Assembly: GCF_028737255.1 (NCBI RefSeq)
Contig: NZ_JAQZAN010000027.1
Span: forward strand, 21,484-85,483
DNA: 64,000 nucleotides
Reading direction: 5' to 3'
From: Actinomycetospora straminea
GTDB taxonomy: Bacteria > Actinomycetota > Actinomycetes > Mycobacteriales > Pseudonocardiaceae
Below, one piece after another: positions 51,567 through 60,376 of this stretch. The stretch's first letter is position 1. The number at the start of each line of letters is the position of its first letter. The notes beneath the pieces are model-generated. The model saw only the letters and a program-made list of their open reading frames with translations. It searched no databases and was not told where the DNA came from. Both the position numbers and the translations under genes were made by a program.

Positions 51567-51919
51567 TCCGCGTCGGCGTCGCCGGCAGCGTGCGCAGCTT
51601 CGCAGTCGTCGCCTTGCCAGCGGGCGAGTTGCTCGCGGCGGGCCTGGTCCTGGAGGGCGCCGTCCTGGTGGGCGGCCCCGCGGTGCGCGTCCCGGACCCC
51701 GACGGGCCGCCTCACGGGGTCGCGCGCTGCCTCGCGGTCGAGCTCGGCGACCGCGGCGCGGAGGTCGTCGAGAGAGCCGCAGAAGCAGTGGAACTGGTCC
51801 GGCGCGATCGCATTCATGTGCGCGAAGTAGATGTCGCTGAGCCGGTCCCACTCGGCGCGCTCGGCGGCTTCGCGTGCGCGCCGCTCCGCGCGACTCTCGG
51901 ACTGGTCGGCAGCGGTCAT
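51563..51919 (-). CDS. Hypothetical charged protein
   Basis: A 118-residue soluble, highly charged protein (SESRAERRAREAAERAEWDRL, then FHCFCGSLDDLRAAVAELD, and ARREQLARWQGDDCEA). It ends with the same kind of REQLxRWxxD tail as the product at 52638, suggesting a shared interaction motif. The ATG overlaps the DUF4913 gene stop (ATGA). Function is unknown. Confidence 0.65.
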   Translation of the reverse strand: MTAADQSESRAERRAREAAERAEWDRLSDIYFAHMNAIAPDQFHCFCGSLDDLRAAVAELDREAARDPVRRPVGVRDAHRGAAHQDGALQDQARREQLARWQGDDCEAAHAAGDADAE

Positions 51920-52641
51920 CGCGACCATCCCTCGCGGCCGCCGGTGCCGTTCATGGCCGTGCTGATGCCGGCCCCGTTCGGCCGGTTGGGGTCCTCGGCC
52001 GCTGGCTCCGGGGGCGCGTCATCCCGCGCGGCGGCCCACCACCAGGCGATCGATGTCGCCGCGTCGGCTCCGGAAACCGGCGTGGCGCCGAGCGGGGCGC
52101 TGTTCCACCCGGGCCGGGTCTGGTGCCGTTCCCGCGAGCACGACGCAACCGAGGTCCTGAGCCGACGTACGACACCGGGGCGCTGGCGGTCGTGCCAGTC
52201 CCCGGCCAGCTGCACCGACGCACCCCGGCCCTCGTAGGCCGCGCGCCAGGCGTGGGAGAGCCAGAGCAGCTCCTCGATCACGTCGGGATGCCAGAGCCAG
52301 CACTCGGGCAACACCGCGGCCCCGTCGGGGTAGCGCAGGAAGACCGCGTACAGCCACCGGCACAGCTCGTCGAGCATCGCCGCGAGGGCTTCGGAGTCGG
52401 TCGGGGCGGCCAGCCACGACGGCGCCACGGTCGGGCCCGGGCGCGCAGGGACGGCGGACACGGCGTCGGCGAGCTGGGCGACGGTGCGCGCCAGGTCATC
52501 GACCCGCGTCGGCGTCCCGACCAGGGCCTCCAGGCCGCGACGCAGCCCGTCCACCTCACGGGCGAGGCCGGCGAGGGCCTCGACCCGGGCGAACTCGTCG
52601 CCCTCGGTCCCGCCGGGCTGTCCCGGTGGGCGGCGGGTCAC
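51916..52641 (-). CDS. DUF4913-family protein
   Basis: A 241-residue protein. The N-terminal 60 residues form a coiled coil (ARVEALAGLAREVDGLRRGLEALVG). The DUF4913 core reads LDELCRWLYAVFLRYPDGAAVLPECWLWHPDVIEELLWLSHAWRAAY (about 90-136) and LAGDWHDRQRPGVVRRLR. This domain occurs in actinobacterial plasmids and ICEs with unknown role. It starts at GTG 52641, overlapping the upstream stop (GTGA). Confidence 0.85.
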   Translation of the reverse strand: MTRRPPGQPGGTEGDEFARVEALAGLAREVDGLRRGLEALVGTPTRVDDLARTVAQLADAVSAVPARPGPTVAPSWLAAPTDSEALAAMLDELCRWLYAVFLRYPDGAAVLPECWLWHPDVIEELLWLSHAWRAAYEGRGASVQLAGDWHDRQRPGVVRRLRTSVASCSRERHQTRPGWNSAPLGATPVSGADAATSIAWWWAAARDDAPPEPAAEDPNRPNGAGISTAMNGTGGREGWSR

Positions 52642-54092
52642 CGGGTCCACCCCGGCTCGCCGTCACCGTCGCCCCGCGTGTCCAGCTGCACGTCAGTGGC
52701 GCGGTGATCGTCGTCGTGCCAGCGGATCAGCTGTTCGCGGCGCTCACCCTCAACGCTCGCTTCCCGAGCGGCGATCGTGGCCCGCAGGTCCTCGACGCGC
52801 TGGCGCAACCGCTCGGGGTCGTCAGGTTGCGCCGCGTCGTCCGCGGTAACGGGGTCATCAGCACCGGCAGCCTTGGTGGTTACCGCACCGGTCGACGACC
52901 CGCCGCTCCTGCTGTCGTCGGAGCCTCCCTCGTCGGCAACGTGCTCGCGGACGCGGCGGTCCTCGCCGTGCCAGTCCTGCACCGATTCGCGGTCCGGCTC
53001 CTCCCGGCCGATGCGAGGTAGGTCGTCGAGGGCGTCGCGCTCGGGCAGCGGGGCGAGCTCGGCGAGGGCCTCGAGGCGTCGGTGCTGCGCCCACGCGTAG
53101 GGGTCGTTGTCGTGGGCCCAGTCGGAGTGGATCGCACGCTCGCGAGCGGCGTCGAGGGCGTCGTCGACCTCGGTGCCCGGCGGCAGCGGCCAGCCCGGTG
53201 CGGGCGGGGTGTTCTCCTCGAGCCACGTGGTGCGCGCCGCGGCTTCGGCGTCCGAGGCGGGCTCGCGCCAGTCCGGGTCGCCGTAGTCCGCGGCCGGGTT
53301 GAACGGCGAGGTCTCGTCGGGCCGGCTGTCGAGGTAGGTCTCGTGCTCCTCCGCGGTCCACCGCGCCGGCGGTGTCGCTTGGCCGGTGCGGGCCTGCTCG
53401 CCCAGCGTCGCGCGCTCGTCGGCGGTCAGCGGGCGGACCCCGCCGGGCGCGGTCAGGTCGACCAGGACGAACCCGTCGCGCTCGGCGATCGCGGAGGAGG
53501 CCTCTGCGTCGACTGCGCCCGGGTCCTTCGCAGCGGGTCGTCCGTCGAGGCGGACGACCTGCCCGGTGTCCGGATCGGTGTAGACGTCGGTGTCCGGGTC
53601 GTAGCCCAGGACATCCAGCCCCGCGGCCTGGGCCAGGCTCTGCGCGCGGTCCGCGCGCTCCCCCACCGTCAGCTCGCCGCCAGCACCGCGCGCGGCGGCG
53701 GTCCTCGGGACGCGGTCGGCGGCGAGGTCGAGGGCGTGTTCGCTGGGCGGCAGCGCGGTGTCGAGCTGCTGGCGCCAGGTGGCCGCCTCGGCGGCCAGCG
53801 CGTGGTCGTAGTCCTCGCGGACCAGACCGATATAGCCGGCCACCTGCGCAGGCACGCTGACCGGAGGATGCCCGGCGGCGCGACGCTCGGCCTCGTCCCA
53901 CGCAGCGTCGAGGTCGCGCAGCGCCGCGGCCTGGTCGGCAGGGCTGCCGGTGTGGGCGATCTCGTCGCAGTAGGCGGCCCGTGCGATGAGCTCGCGGTCG
54001 GTAAGTTGCTCGGGTGGCAGGGTCGGGTCCGGCGTCGGCCATGCTGGGTCGGCCTCGACGGTGCGGGTCTGATCGTCGGTGGGCTCGCTCAT
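52638..54092 (-). CDS. Large acidic protein of the conjugation region
   Basis: A 484-residue acidic, mostly disordered protein. Recognisable stretches are LTDRELIARAAYCDEIAHTGS (about 26-46), GLDVLGYDPDTDVYTDPDTGQVVRL and a C-terminal coiled coil (DDPERLRQRVEDLRATIAAREASVEGERREQLIRWHDDDHR). No family is recognised. The ATG at 54092 follows AGGA. It lies between the coupling protein and DUF4913 genes. Confidence 0.7.
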   Translation of the reverse strand: MSEPTDDQTRTVEADPAWPTPDPTLPPEQLTDRELIARAAYCDEIAHTGSPADQAAALRDLDAAWDEAERRAAGHPPVSVPAQVAGYIGLVREDYDHALAAEAATWRQQLDTALPPSEHALDLAADRVPRTAAARGAGGELTVGERADRAQSLAQAAGLDVLGYDPDTDVYTDPDTGQVVRLDGRPAAKDPGAVDAEASSAIAERDGFVLVDLTAPGGVRPLTADERATLGEQARTGQATPPARWTAEEHETYLDSRPDETSPFNPAADYGDPDWREPASDAEAAARTTWLEENTPPAPGWPLPPGTEVDDALDAARERAIHSDWAHDNDPYAWAQHRRLEALAELAPLPERDALDDLPRIGREEPDRESVQDWHGEDRRVREHVADEGGSDDSRSGGSSTGAVTTKAAGADDPVTADDAAQPDDPERLRQRVEDLRATIAAREASVEGERREQLIRWHDDDHRATDVQLDTRGDGDGEPGWTR

Positions 54093-54252
54093 CAAGGATT
54101 CCTGTACGAGTGCGGCGCACTCGACGCGGTCGAGGCCGTGCTGGGGCTCGTCCGCATCGAGGCGGTAGCGGTCGTGGTCGAACTCGGGGCACGCCGTCAA
54201 CGCGGCTGCCTCCGCGCGCTCGACCTGCTGGGCGGAGGCAGGTCGGGAGTGG

Positions 54253-56157
54253 TCATCGCAACCACGTCCGATCACCGCCGTGCTCGTGGTCGTGCTCGCC
54301 GAGCACGGGAGGGGCGACGGGCTCGACATCGATCACCAATGGCGGCCCGTCCTGCGATCGCGCAGGGGGCGCAGAGCTCGTGGTCCGCCGGCAGGCGTTC
54401 ACCAGCCGACGCCACCAGGCGCCGGTGCCGGCGGTGCGACGCCGCGGGGCGGCGACCCGACGCCGCAGGGCGGCGAGTCCGACGTCTGCCCACGCGCGGG
54501 TGCAATGCCAACGGCCGCGCCACCCGGTCGCGACCTGCTGGCGCTGGGCGCGCACGTCGCTGCGGGTCCAGGCCATGCGGGCCCGCCCGATCACCGGGGC
54601 AATGCCGCGGCGATAGACCACGACCTTCCCCGCGGGCAGGTTCGCGATCTGCGCTGGCGCGATCACCGGCACCTTGCGCACCGTCCGAGAGGCGACCCGG
54701 CCGCGCATGTCTGTGGTGGTGATCCGCTCGTCGCGCTCCCCGGCGAGGGTGGACCAGAAGTGCAGGTCGGCCTGGTCGCGGGTGCCGCCGAACAGCAACA
54801 CGGAGCCGGTGTTGTTCAGGATGGTGGCGGTCTTGTGCTCGCCGTAGCGCGCGAGCAGCTGGGCGCGGGACTGGAACGGGGCGATGATCGTGACCCCGCG
54901 CCCGCCCATGTCCGCGGTCCAGTTCTCCAACGGCACCGGCGAGATCAGCGCCGCCTCGTCCAGCGCCAGCAGCAACGGCGGGTCCAACCGCCCCGAGGGC
55001 CTGGCCACGGCGAGCCGGCGGGCCTCGCGGGCGATGTGCCCGGTCAGCGCGCACACCAGCGGTCCCGTGTCGGCCTCCTCCGCGCCGAGCAGGAACACCG
55101 TCGCCCGGGACCGGAGCAGCTCCTCCACGTCGAAGGGCTGATCCGTGGGCGCCGCGGCGGCTGCGGCGTCGGGATGGTTCAGCCACGCCAGCGCCGGCAT
55201 GATCGAGTTGGTGATCGAGGTCCGGGTGCGGTCGTTGGTCTCGACGAACTGCTCGGCGGCCTTCTCGAACGACTCCACCTGAGACCTGCGCAGCAACGCC
55301 GGCACCTCCCGCGAGGCACGCGCGTTGTCCGCGACCCACCCGAGCACGTCGCGCATCGACCCGCCCCTGAGCGCCGCGGCGTGCAGCAGCGCCGCCAGCA
55401 CCCGCCGTGCCTGAGCGTCCCACCGCTCCGCATCCCCCGAACTCGCCCGCGAGGTCGCGGAGACCATGTCGGTGGCCCGCTCCATCGCGGTCACCGGGTC
55501 GGTGCAGCCGGTCAGCGGGTCGAAGCTGATCGTCGAGCGCGACCCGCCGAGCCCGACCGGGTTGAACACGAACACCGGCCCCCGCGTCCGCTGCCGGATC
55601 GGGGCGCACAGCTCGAGCAGGTCGGTCCGCGTGGAGGTGACGACAGCGGCGCCGGGGGCGTCGAGGACGCGGCCGGCGAGCCAGCCGGTCTTGCCGGTCC
55701 GTGGGCCGCCGAACACCAGGGTCACGTCCTCGATCGAGGACCACACCCGCTGCAACCCGACCCGGCACAGCTCCACCCCCACCGCCGAGGTCGGCGTCGC
55801 CCACCCCTCACGGCGCACCAACGAACCGAGCGAGGGGCGCACCGTGCTTGCACGGCGGCGGGTCGCGACCGTGCCGGCGTGGCGGGCGATGTCGATCGTG
55901 GAGGCCACCCCGGCGCGACGCCGGGAGCGCGCCGACCACCGGGTGACCGTGGCGCGGGAGCGCGACCAGCGATGCCACACGACCAGCGCGAGCACGGAAA
56001 TCCCGACCAGCAGCGCCGGCCACGACAGCGCCTGCAGCAGAGTCGTCGCCGGTAGCGCCGCCAGCGCCCCGCACACCATCGCCGGCCGGATCGCCCCGCG
56101 CGTCAACGACACCGCTGTCGCCGCGACCAGCAGCACCAAGATCACGAACGTGCCCAT
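54253..56157 (-). CDS. TraG/VirD4-like conjugative coupling ATPase
   Basis: A 634-residue membrane ATPase. N-terminal spans are GTFVILVLLVAATAVSLTRGAI and LLQALSWPALLVGISVLALVVWH. The Walker A is DVTLVFGGPRTGKTGWLAGRVL (about 145-166), and Walker B is in DPPLLLALDEAALISPV. It also has STRTDLLELCAPIRQR and NPVGLGG, typical of TraG/TraD. It delivers the relaxosome to the mating channel. The ATG at 56157 abuts the previous stop, so translation is coupled. Confidence 0.9.
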   Translation of the reverse strand: MGTFVILVLLVAATAVSLTRGAIRPAMVCGALAALPATTLLQALSWPALLVGISVLALVVWHRWSRSRATVTRWSARSRRRAGVASTIDIARHAGTVATRRRASTVRPSLGSLVRREGWATPTSAVGVELCRVGLQRVWSSIEDVTLVFGGPRTGKTGWLAGRVLDAPGAAVVTSTRTDLLELCAPIRQRTRGPVFVFNPVGLGGSRSTISFDPLTGCTDPVTAMERATDMVSATSRASSGDAERWDAQARRVLAALLHAAALRGGSMRDVLGWVADNARASREVPALLRRSQVESFEKAAEQFVETNDRTRTSITNSIMPALAWLNHPDAAAAAAPTDQPFDVEELLRSRATVFLLGAEEADTGPLVCALTGHIAREARRLAVARPSGRLDPPLLLALDEAALISPVPLENWTADMGGRGVTIIAPFQSRAQLLARYGEHKTATILNNTGSVLLFGGTRDQADLHFWSTLAGERDERITTTDMRGRVASRTVRKVPVIAPAQIANLPAGKVVVYRRGIAPVIGRARMAWTRSDVRAQRQQVATGWRGRWHCTRAWADVGLAALRRRVAAPRRRTAGTGAWWRRLVNACRRTTSSAPPARSQDGPPLVIDVEPVAPPVLGEHDHEHGGDRTWLR

Positions 56158-56504
56158 CACCGTGACCACCCGCCGTGGCCGGACGGGGCGCGATCAGCCC
56201 CGTCGGCGAGCCGGTAGCCACCGTCGCGATGGCCGAGCTGGAAGCGCACGCCGTCGCCGAGCATCCGCCGTGCCCACCCCTGGGCTGCCTCGTCGGTCAT
56301 CACCTCGTCGGTGCGACCGACCAGCACCGCGTCGACGAACAGCGCCCACGTCACCGGCCCGCCGGCCGGGACCTCCCCGAACGGCAGCCCAAGCATCGTG
56401 GCCGCGACGTCGGCACGGACCAGCTCCGTGCCCAGCAGCAGCGGCGCGGTCTGCCCCAGGGCTGCGGTGGGCACCGACGTCCTGCGACCTCTACTCCTCG
56501 ACAT
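56157..56504 (-). CDS. Hypothetical small protein of the conjugation operon
   Basis: A 115-residue protein. It includes LGTELVRADVAATMLGLPFGEVPAGGPVTWALFVDAVLVGRTDEVMT and GVRFQLGHRDGGYRLADGAD. No domain is recognised. It overlaps the upstream gene by 14 bases and is coupled to the coupling-protein gene. Confidence 0.65.
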   Translation of the reverse strand: MSRSRGRRTSVPTAALGQTAPLLLGTELVRADVAATMLGLPFGEVPAGGPVTWALFVDAVLVGRTDEVMTDEAAQGWARRMLGDGVRFQLGHRDGGYRLADGADRAPSGHGGWSR

Positions 56505-57036
56505 CGGACCCTCCCTCCGTCTCGCGGCGCCACGCCTGCAGGGCGGCGGCCCGTCGGGCGCAGCCATCGACGTGGCCGGTCTCGCGGTCGTCCGGGTGTG
56601 AGGCGAACGGGCCGGTGTCACGCACACGCCCTCGGCAGGTCGTGCACGTCCACACCGCCGACCCAGCACAGCCGGGCTCGCGGGACGGCGCGGGCGGGCG
56701 GTGCTCGACCAGCCACTCCCACGCCGCCTCAGCGCGCGTCCCGCCCTCGAGGGCGGCGGGCAGCTCCAACGCCTCGCCGACGTCGTCCCAGGTACGACCG
56801 GCACCCCGGGCGCGCAGCGCCCACTCCCGCAGCTGGCCCGCGGCGACGTCGGACACCAGGCGCCCCGCGCGCACCCCGGCCAGCGGGTCGTCCAGCGCCG
56901 GACGTGACAGCTCGTGGAACCCCTCGATGGGCTCCCGGTGCTCGATCGCGTCGAACGCGGTCACCGCCACTCCGCGCACGAGCTCGCGGGTCCTCCACGC
57001 CGCCTGCTCACGCCGGCTCACCTCGAGCGCGCTCAT
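56491..57036 (-). CDS. Hypothetical protein with a C-terminal Cys/His cluster
   Basis: A 181-residue protein. The helical part has WALRARGAGRTWDDVGEALELPAALEGGTRAEAAWEWLVEH (about 75-115), a pattern of HTH-like actinobacterial proteins. The C-terminal part has CAGSAVWTCTTCRGRVRD and SHPDDRETGHVDGCARR, a probable zinc site. The ATG overlaps the WhiB stop (ATGA). Confidence 0.7.
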   Translation of the reverse strand: MSALEVSRREQAAWRTRELVRGVAVTAFDAIEHREPIEGFHELSRPALDDPLAGVRAGRLVSDVAAGQLREWALRARGAGRTWDDVGEALELPAALEGGTRAEAAWEWLVEHRPPAPSREPGCAGSAVWTCTTCRGRVRDTGPFASHPDDRETGHVDGCARRAAALQAWRRETEGGSDVEE

Positions 57037-57455
57037 CGGGCACCTCCCTCGGCTCCGGTCTGCTGATCACGGCGCAGTCGGGACGCCCAGCGCTCGACAG
57101 TCCGCACGCTGACGCCGAACAAACGCGCCACCTCGGGATGCGGCCGGCCGGCCTCGAGGAGCGCGCGCCACCGCGGAGCGCCCAGGCCGGTCGCGGGGCG
57201 CAGGTGGCGGCGTTCCTGCTCGGTCAATCCGCCGGCGATCCCGTACGGCATGCGACGCAGCGCTTCGGCGAGACAGCTCGACCGCACGGGACAGCGACGA
57301 CAGACCGCCTTGGCCGCCATGACCTGGGCCTGGTAGGCCGAGCCCAGCGACGCCACGGGGAAGAAGAGCTCAGGATCCTCGCCGCGACAGGCCGCCCAGG
57401 CTCGCCAGTTCTCGCGTGCTGCCCCCGCATCGGTGCCGGGCTTGGAGGGGTTCAT
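57033..57455 (-). CDS. WhiB-like regulator with C-terminal HTH
   Basis: A 140-residue protein. The WhiB domain has C23, C52, C55 and C61 (VCRRCPVRSSC) and the loop GIAGGLTEQERR (72-83), where the usual Trp in G[VI]WGG is Ala. Beyond it (about 95-130) lies an HTH-like segment: PRWRALLEAGRPHPEVARLFGVSVRTVERWASRLRR. A WhiB with a separate DNA-binding helix pair could regulate the element's own operon without relying on the host WhiB partner. The start and stop overlap both neighbours. Confidence 0.85.
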   Translation of the reverse strand: MNPSKPGTDAGAARENWRAWAACRGEDPELFFPVASLGSAYQAQVMAAKAVCRRCPVRSSCLAEALRRMPYGIAGGLTEQERRHLRPATGLGAPRWRALLEAGRPHPEVARLFGVSVRTVERWASRLRRDQQTGAEGGAR

Positions 57456-57691
57456 CGCGGCCCTCCCTCGGCATCGGCGTCCTGCGTGCCCGAGAGGGCC
57501 GGGGTGGTGGCCTGGTCGACCGTCGACATGAGCGTGGAGATCGCTCCGGGCAGGCTCTGTCCGGCGGGAGTGCCGATGAAGAGCACCAGGGCGACCAGCG
57601 AGAACACGACGGCGCCGGCGGCGGAGCGGGTCTTGGCGCAGATGAAGGCGCCGAGGATCGCGAAGAGGATCAGAAGGCCGACGCTGGGCAT
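57452..57691 (-). CDS. Small membrane protein
   Basis: A 79-residue protein with one or two hydrophobic spans, LLILFAILGAFICAKT (about 6-21) and AAGAVVFSLVALVLFIG (about 25-41). A hydrophilic tail follows. Its ATG shares one base with the stop of the upstream HTH gene. Function is unknown. Confidence 0.7.
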   Translation of the reverse strand: MPSVGLLILFAILGAFICAKTRSAAGAVVFSLVALVLFIGTPAGQSLPGAISTLMSTVDQATTPALSGTQDADAEGGPR

Positions 57692-57975
57692 CACGCGCCT
57701 CCCAGCATCTGGTTGGCGGGGTGCGCCATCGCGGACGCGGCGTCGGACCCGGCCGCCCACGCCTCGGCGATAGCCCGGTTCACGTACCAGCGGTTACCGA
57801 TACGACGGGCCGGGAGGACGTGAGGGATGAGCCGCCGAATGCGTTGGCAATTCGTGCTGGCCGAACCGTTCTTCCCCACCTCACCGAACCAGAGCCGCGC
57901 CACCTCCTCCACGGTGATGAGTAGTCCGCTGTCGCCGCGCTCGATGACCTCGGGCGCTTTCTTGCGCTCTTCCAT
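57691..57975 (-). CDS. Excisionase-like HTH protein
   Basis: A 94-residue protein resembling the excisionase/MerR-type HTH-17 family: GLLITVEEVARLWFGEVGKNGSASTNCQRIRRLIPHVLPARRIGNRWYVNRAIAEAWAAG. It probably binds att-site DNA as a directionality factor or regulates the operon it begins. The ATG at 57975 follows GGGAG. It is the first gene of the leftward operon, divergent from the cassette at 58174. Confidence 0.75.
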   Translation of the reverse strand: MEERKKAPEVIERGDSGLLITVEEVARLWFGEVGKNGSASTNCQRIRRLIPHVLPARRIGNRWYVNRAIAEAWAAGSDAASAMAHPANQMLGGA

Positions 57976-58053
57976 GTCCGCTCCCGCTCTCACGTCCCTC
58001 GTGCTGCGGCCCTGACGGCCACCACCCGTTGACGTGCTGAACGGTGCTGTGAC

Positions 58054-58076
58054 GAGGCGTCGCGTTGCGACGCCTC
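58054..58076. promoter_or_regulatory. Perfect inverted repeat in the divergent control region
   Basis: The arms GAGGCGTCGC and GCGACGCCTC are separated by GTT. The site lies between the excisionase-like operon and the HTH/metallopeptidase cassette. It is a candidate operator for either regulator. Confidence 0.6.
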
Positions 58077-58111
58077 AGATGTCGCATCTCCGCCGTGAGC
58101 GTCTCGCGACG

Positions 58112-58141
58112 TTGCGTCCGTGTCTCGTTTCGTCGTACAAT
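58112..58141 (+). promoter_or_regulatory. SigA-type promoter of the HTH/metallopeptidase cassette
   Basis: TTGCGT (58112-58117) and TACAAT (58136-58141) are 18 bases apart. The -10 ends 32 bases before the ATG at 58174. This supports ATG 58174 over the longer frame. Confidence 0.6.
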
Positions 58142-58173
58142 TGACGCTTCCGGGAACGAGTTGGGGAGTCGGA

Positions 58174-59238
58174 ATGGCCGATCCCGTTGTCCTGCGCGAC
58201 CTACTTCGCGAGAAGCACTGGCAGAAGTACCAGACGTTTCTCCGCGAGTACGACAAAGCCGCGGCGAGCATCGACAGCTCGCTGGTGGGCACGGCGCCGA
58301 GTCGTGCGCAGCTGCACCGTTGGCAGTGCGGTGAACTGAAGGGCCTGCCGCATCCTCAGCACTGCGAGGTCCTCGAGGCGATGTTCCCGGGTCGCAAGGC
58401 GGCCGAGATGTTCGTCCCCGCTCAGCGCAGTGCCGCGCCCAGCACCGCCGACCTCGTGGCCGCCGTCGGGGACGGCCTCGAGGGCGTGGCCCCGGTTCCT
58501 TCGGCGTGGTCGACGCCCCTCCGGCCAGTGCCCGAGTCCTCCGGTTCGCTGCCGGTCAACACGCTTCGAGGTCCCGCCCACGACCAGGCTGAATCCCTGG
58601 CGAGAGCGCTCCAGCTCCTGGGCAAGCGTCGGCGCATCCCCGACGAGGAGATCGCGGAGCTGGCACTCCTCGCCGGCCACCTCGTCGACCTGGAGATGGA
58701 GTGCACCATCGACATCGAGCCCGACGGGTGGTCCTCGGTCACCTACCGGTTCGAGCTCCTCAACCTGACGAACGCACCGGTCAAGCGCCTCCTCCGGGAG
58801 CAGTGGTTCGAGAACACCGACGGAGTCCGCATCGAACCGCATCCCGACGGTGAGCGACGGGTCTCGATCCAACGGCTGCACGACATCGGCAACATGACGA
58901 AGTTCGCCTGCGTACTCTCGCCTCCGATCGAACCGGGCGGTATCGGAACGGTGTCATACACCTCCCGCGGGGGCCGCTTCGTCCACGACCACTTTTGGCA
59001 ACAGTTCACTCCGCGGAACACCCGGCACCTCACGCTGACGATTCGTCACCGCGGCGTAGATATGCTGGTGGGCTGCACCGCCGTAGAAGACCAGCCGGAT
59101 GGCGCGCAGGTCTCCGCCATCGATGACCTGTTCTGCGTCGAGGACGACGAGGGCGCACTCATCACACTGACGCGCGATTATCTCCAGCCCGGCCAATCGG
59201 TGACTATTCGTTGGGAGGTGGCGCGTGGCGGATCGTGA
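58174..59238 (+). CDS. N-terminal HTH-like regulator with C-terminal beta-rich domain
   Basis: A 354-residue protein. The N-terminal 75 residues (LRDLLREKHWQKYQTFLREYDKAA, then PSRAQLHRWQCGELKGLPHPQHCEVLEAMFPG) belong to an actinobacterial HTH type known from Streptomyces. Residues about 185-350 are beta-rich (MECTIDIEPDGWSSVTYRFELLNLTNAP, then LTLTIRHRGVDMLVGCTAVED). That domain is not recognised and may sense a ligand. GGGAG precedes the ATG. Its stop overlaps the next gene by 14 bases. Confidence 0.75.
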   Translation: MADPVVLRDLLREKHWQKYQTFLREYDKAAASIDSSLVGTAPSRAQLHRWQCGELKGLPHPQHCEVLEAMFPGRKAAEMFVPAQRSAAPSTADLVAAVGDGLEGVAPVPSAWSTPLRPVPESSGSLPVNTLRGPAHDQAESLARALQLLGKRRRIPDEEIAELALLAGHLVDLEMECTIDIEPDGWSSVTYRFELLNLTNAPVKRLLREQWFENTDGVRIEPHPDGERRVSIQRLHDIGNMTKFACVLSPPIEPGGIGTVSYTSRGGRFVHDHFWQQFTPRNTRHLTLTIRHRGVDMLVGCTAVEDQPDGAQVSAIDDLFCVEDDEGALITLTRDYLQPGQSVTIRWEVARGGS

Positions 59239-60376
59239 TCGCCTGGAACGCCTCGTTCGCGGGTGGCACGACCTCGAGAAGAAGGTCGGCTCGAGCGCGG
59301 TCATCGACTTCGACTGCGCGCCTGATGTCGTCGGGGACGTCGTCCAGGACAGGTTCGAGGTCCTCGACCGGTTCCTCGCGTTGCGATCCGAGGCGGACGA
59401 CTGCGACGACGTGAGTTCCGTGCTGGACGCCCACCTCGCCTACCTTCGAGCGCTGCTCGGTGAACGCCTCGACTTGGCCGAGTACATCGAGCTCACTCAG
59501 GGCGCGCCCACCACAGGCTGGGCGCCCGCCTACGTCGCCGAGGTCGGCGAGCAAGCGCGCCGCGCTCTCGCGGACGTCGACGTCGCATGGGACGACCAGA
59601 CGCGCACTGCGTTCGACGCCTTGAGCCCCAACTTGCCGGCGGAGGACGCCGGCGACGTCATCCGCGATTACGCGCGCGAGTACGAGGCGCAGGTCAGGAG
59701 CCTGACGGGAGCGGAGACCACCTTCGAGCTCGACGTGGAGACGGTGGAGGTCGACGCGTACTGGTCCTACTGGCTGGACGGCGAGGGCCGACGAGCTCGG
59801 CTGCGGATCAACCGGCGCAACGCGTCCTTCACCCAGGTCGACGCCTACCGCTTCGCGCTCCACGAGGTGCTGGGGCACGCGTTGCAGTACGCCAACCTCA
59901 CCGACGTCTCCGAGCACGCGGAAACGCCCTGGCCCCGGCAGCTCGCCATCCACTGTCCGCACCAGGTCCTCTTCGAGGGCCTGGCGCAGGTCCTTCCTCT
60001 CGCGGCGAGCCCGGACGACCCCCTCGTGCGGGCGCGGACCCGGCTCGACCACTACGTGCAGCTCGTCAACGCCGAGCTCCACCTCATGGTCCACGCCGGC
60101 GCCAGCGCGTCGGCCTGCCGTGACCACGCGCTGTCGAGGTTGCCGTTCTGGCGACCGGCCGACGTTGCATCCGCCCTTCGCGACCGGTCGCTCGATCCAC
60201 AGCTGCGCTCCTACCTCTGGGCGTACCCGGCCGGCATCGACTGGTTCCTCAACGTGCACGATCACGGCGGTAGCCTCCTCGCGGAGGTTCTGCATGCCGG
60301 TTACCAGCGACCGCTTGTCCCGCGCGACCTCGAGCAGCTCTGGCCCGCCGGACCGCGGATCGGCGGGAACGCCTGA
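59225..60376 (+). CDS. Putative zinc metallopeptidase with HExxGH motif
   Basis: A 383-residue soluble protein. The motif FALHEVLGHALQYAN carries H213, E214 and H218, giving an HExxxH spacing like the HExxGH of M49 peptidases rather than classic HExxH. E251 in VLFEGLAQ, 33 residues downstream, could be the third ligand. The rest is helical and not recognised. It could hydrolyse a peptide or glutamyl compound, given the adjacent cyclotransferase-like gene. The GTG start at 59225 is assigned by overlap with the HTH gene. Confidence 0.65.
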   Translation: MADRDRLERLVRGWHDLEKKVGSSAVIDFDCAPDVVGDVVQDRFEVLDRFLALRSEADDCDDVSSVLDAHLAYLRALLGERLDLAEYIELTQGAPTTGWAPAYVAEVGEQARRALADVDVAWDDQTRTAFDALSPNLPAEDAGDVIRDYAREYEAQVRSLTGAETTFELDVETVEVDAYWSYWLDGEGRRARLRINRRNASFTQVDAYRFALHEVLGHALQYANLTDVSEHAETPWPRQLAIHCPHQVLFEGLAQVLPLAASPDDPLVRARTRLDHYVQLVNAELHLMVHAGASASACRDHALSRLPFWRPADVASALRDRSLDPQLRSYLWAYPAGIDWFLNVHDHGGSLLAEVLHAGYQRPLVPRDLEQLWPAGPRIGGNA

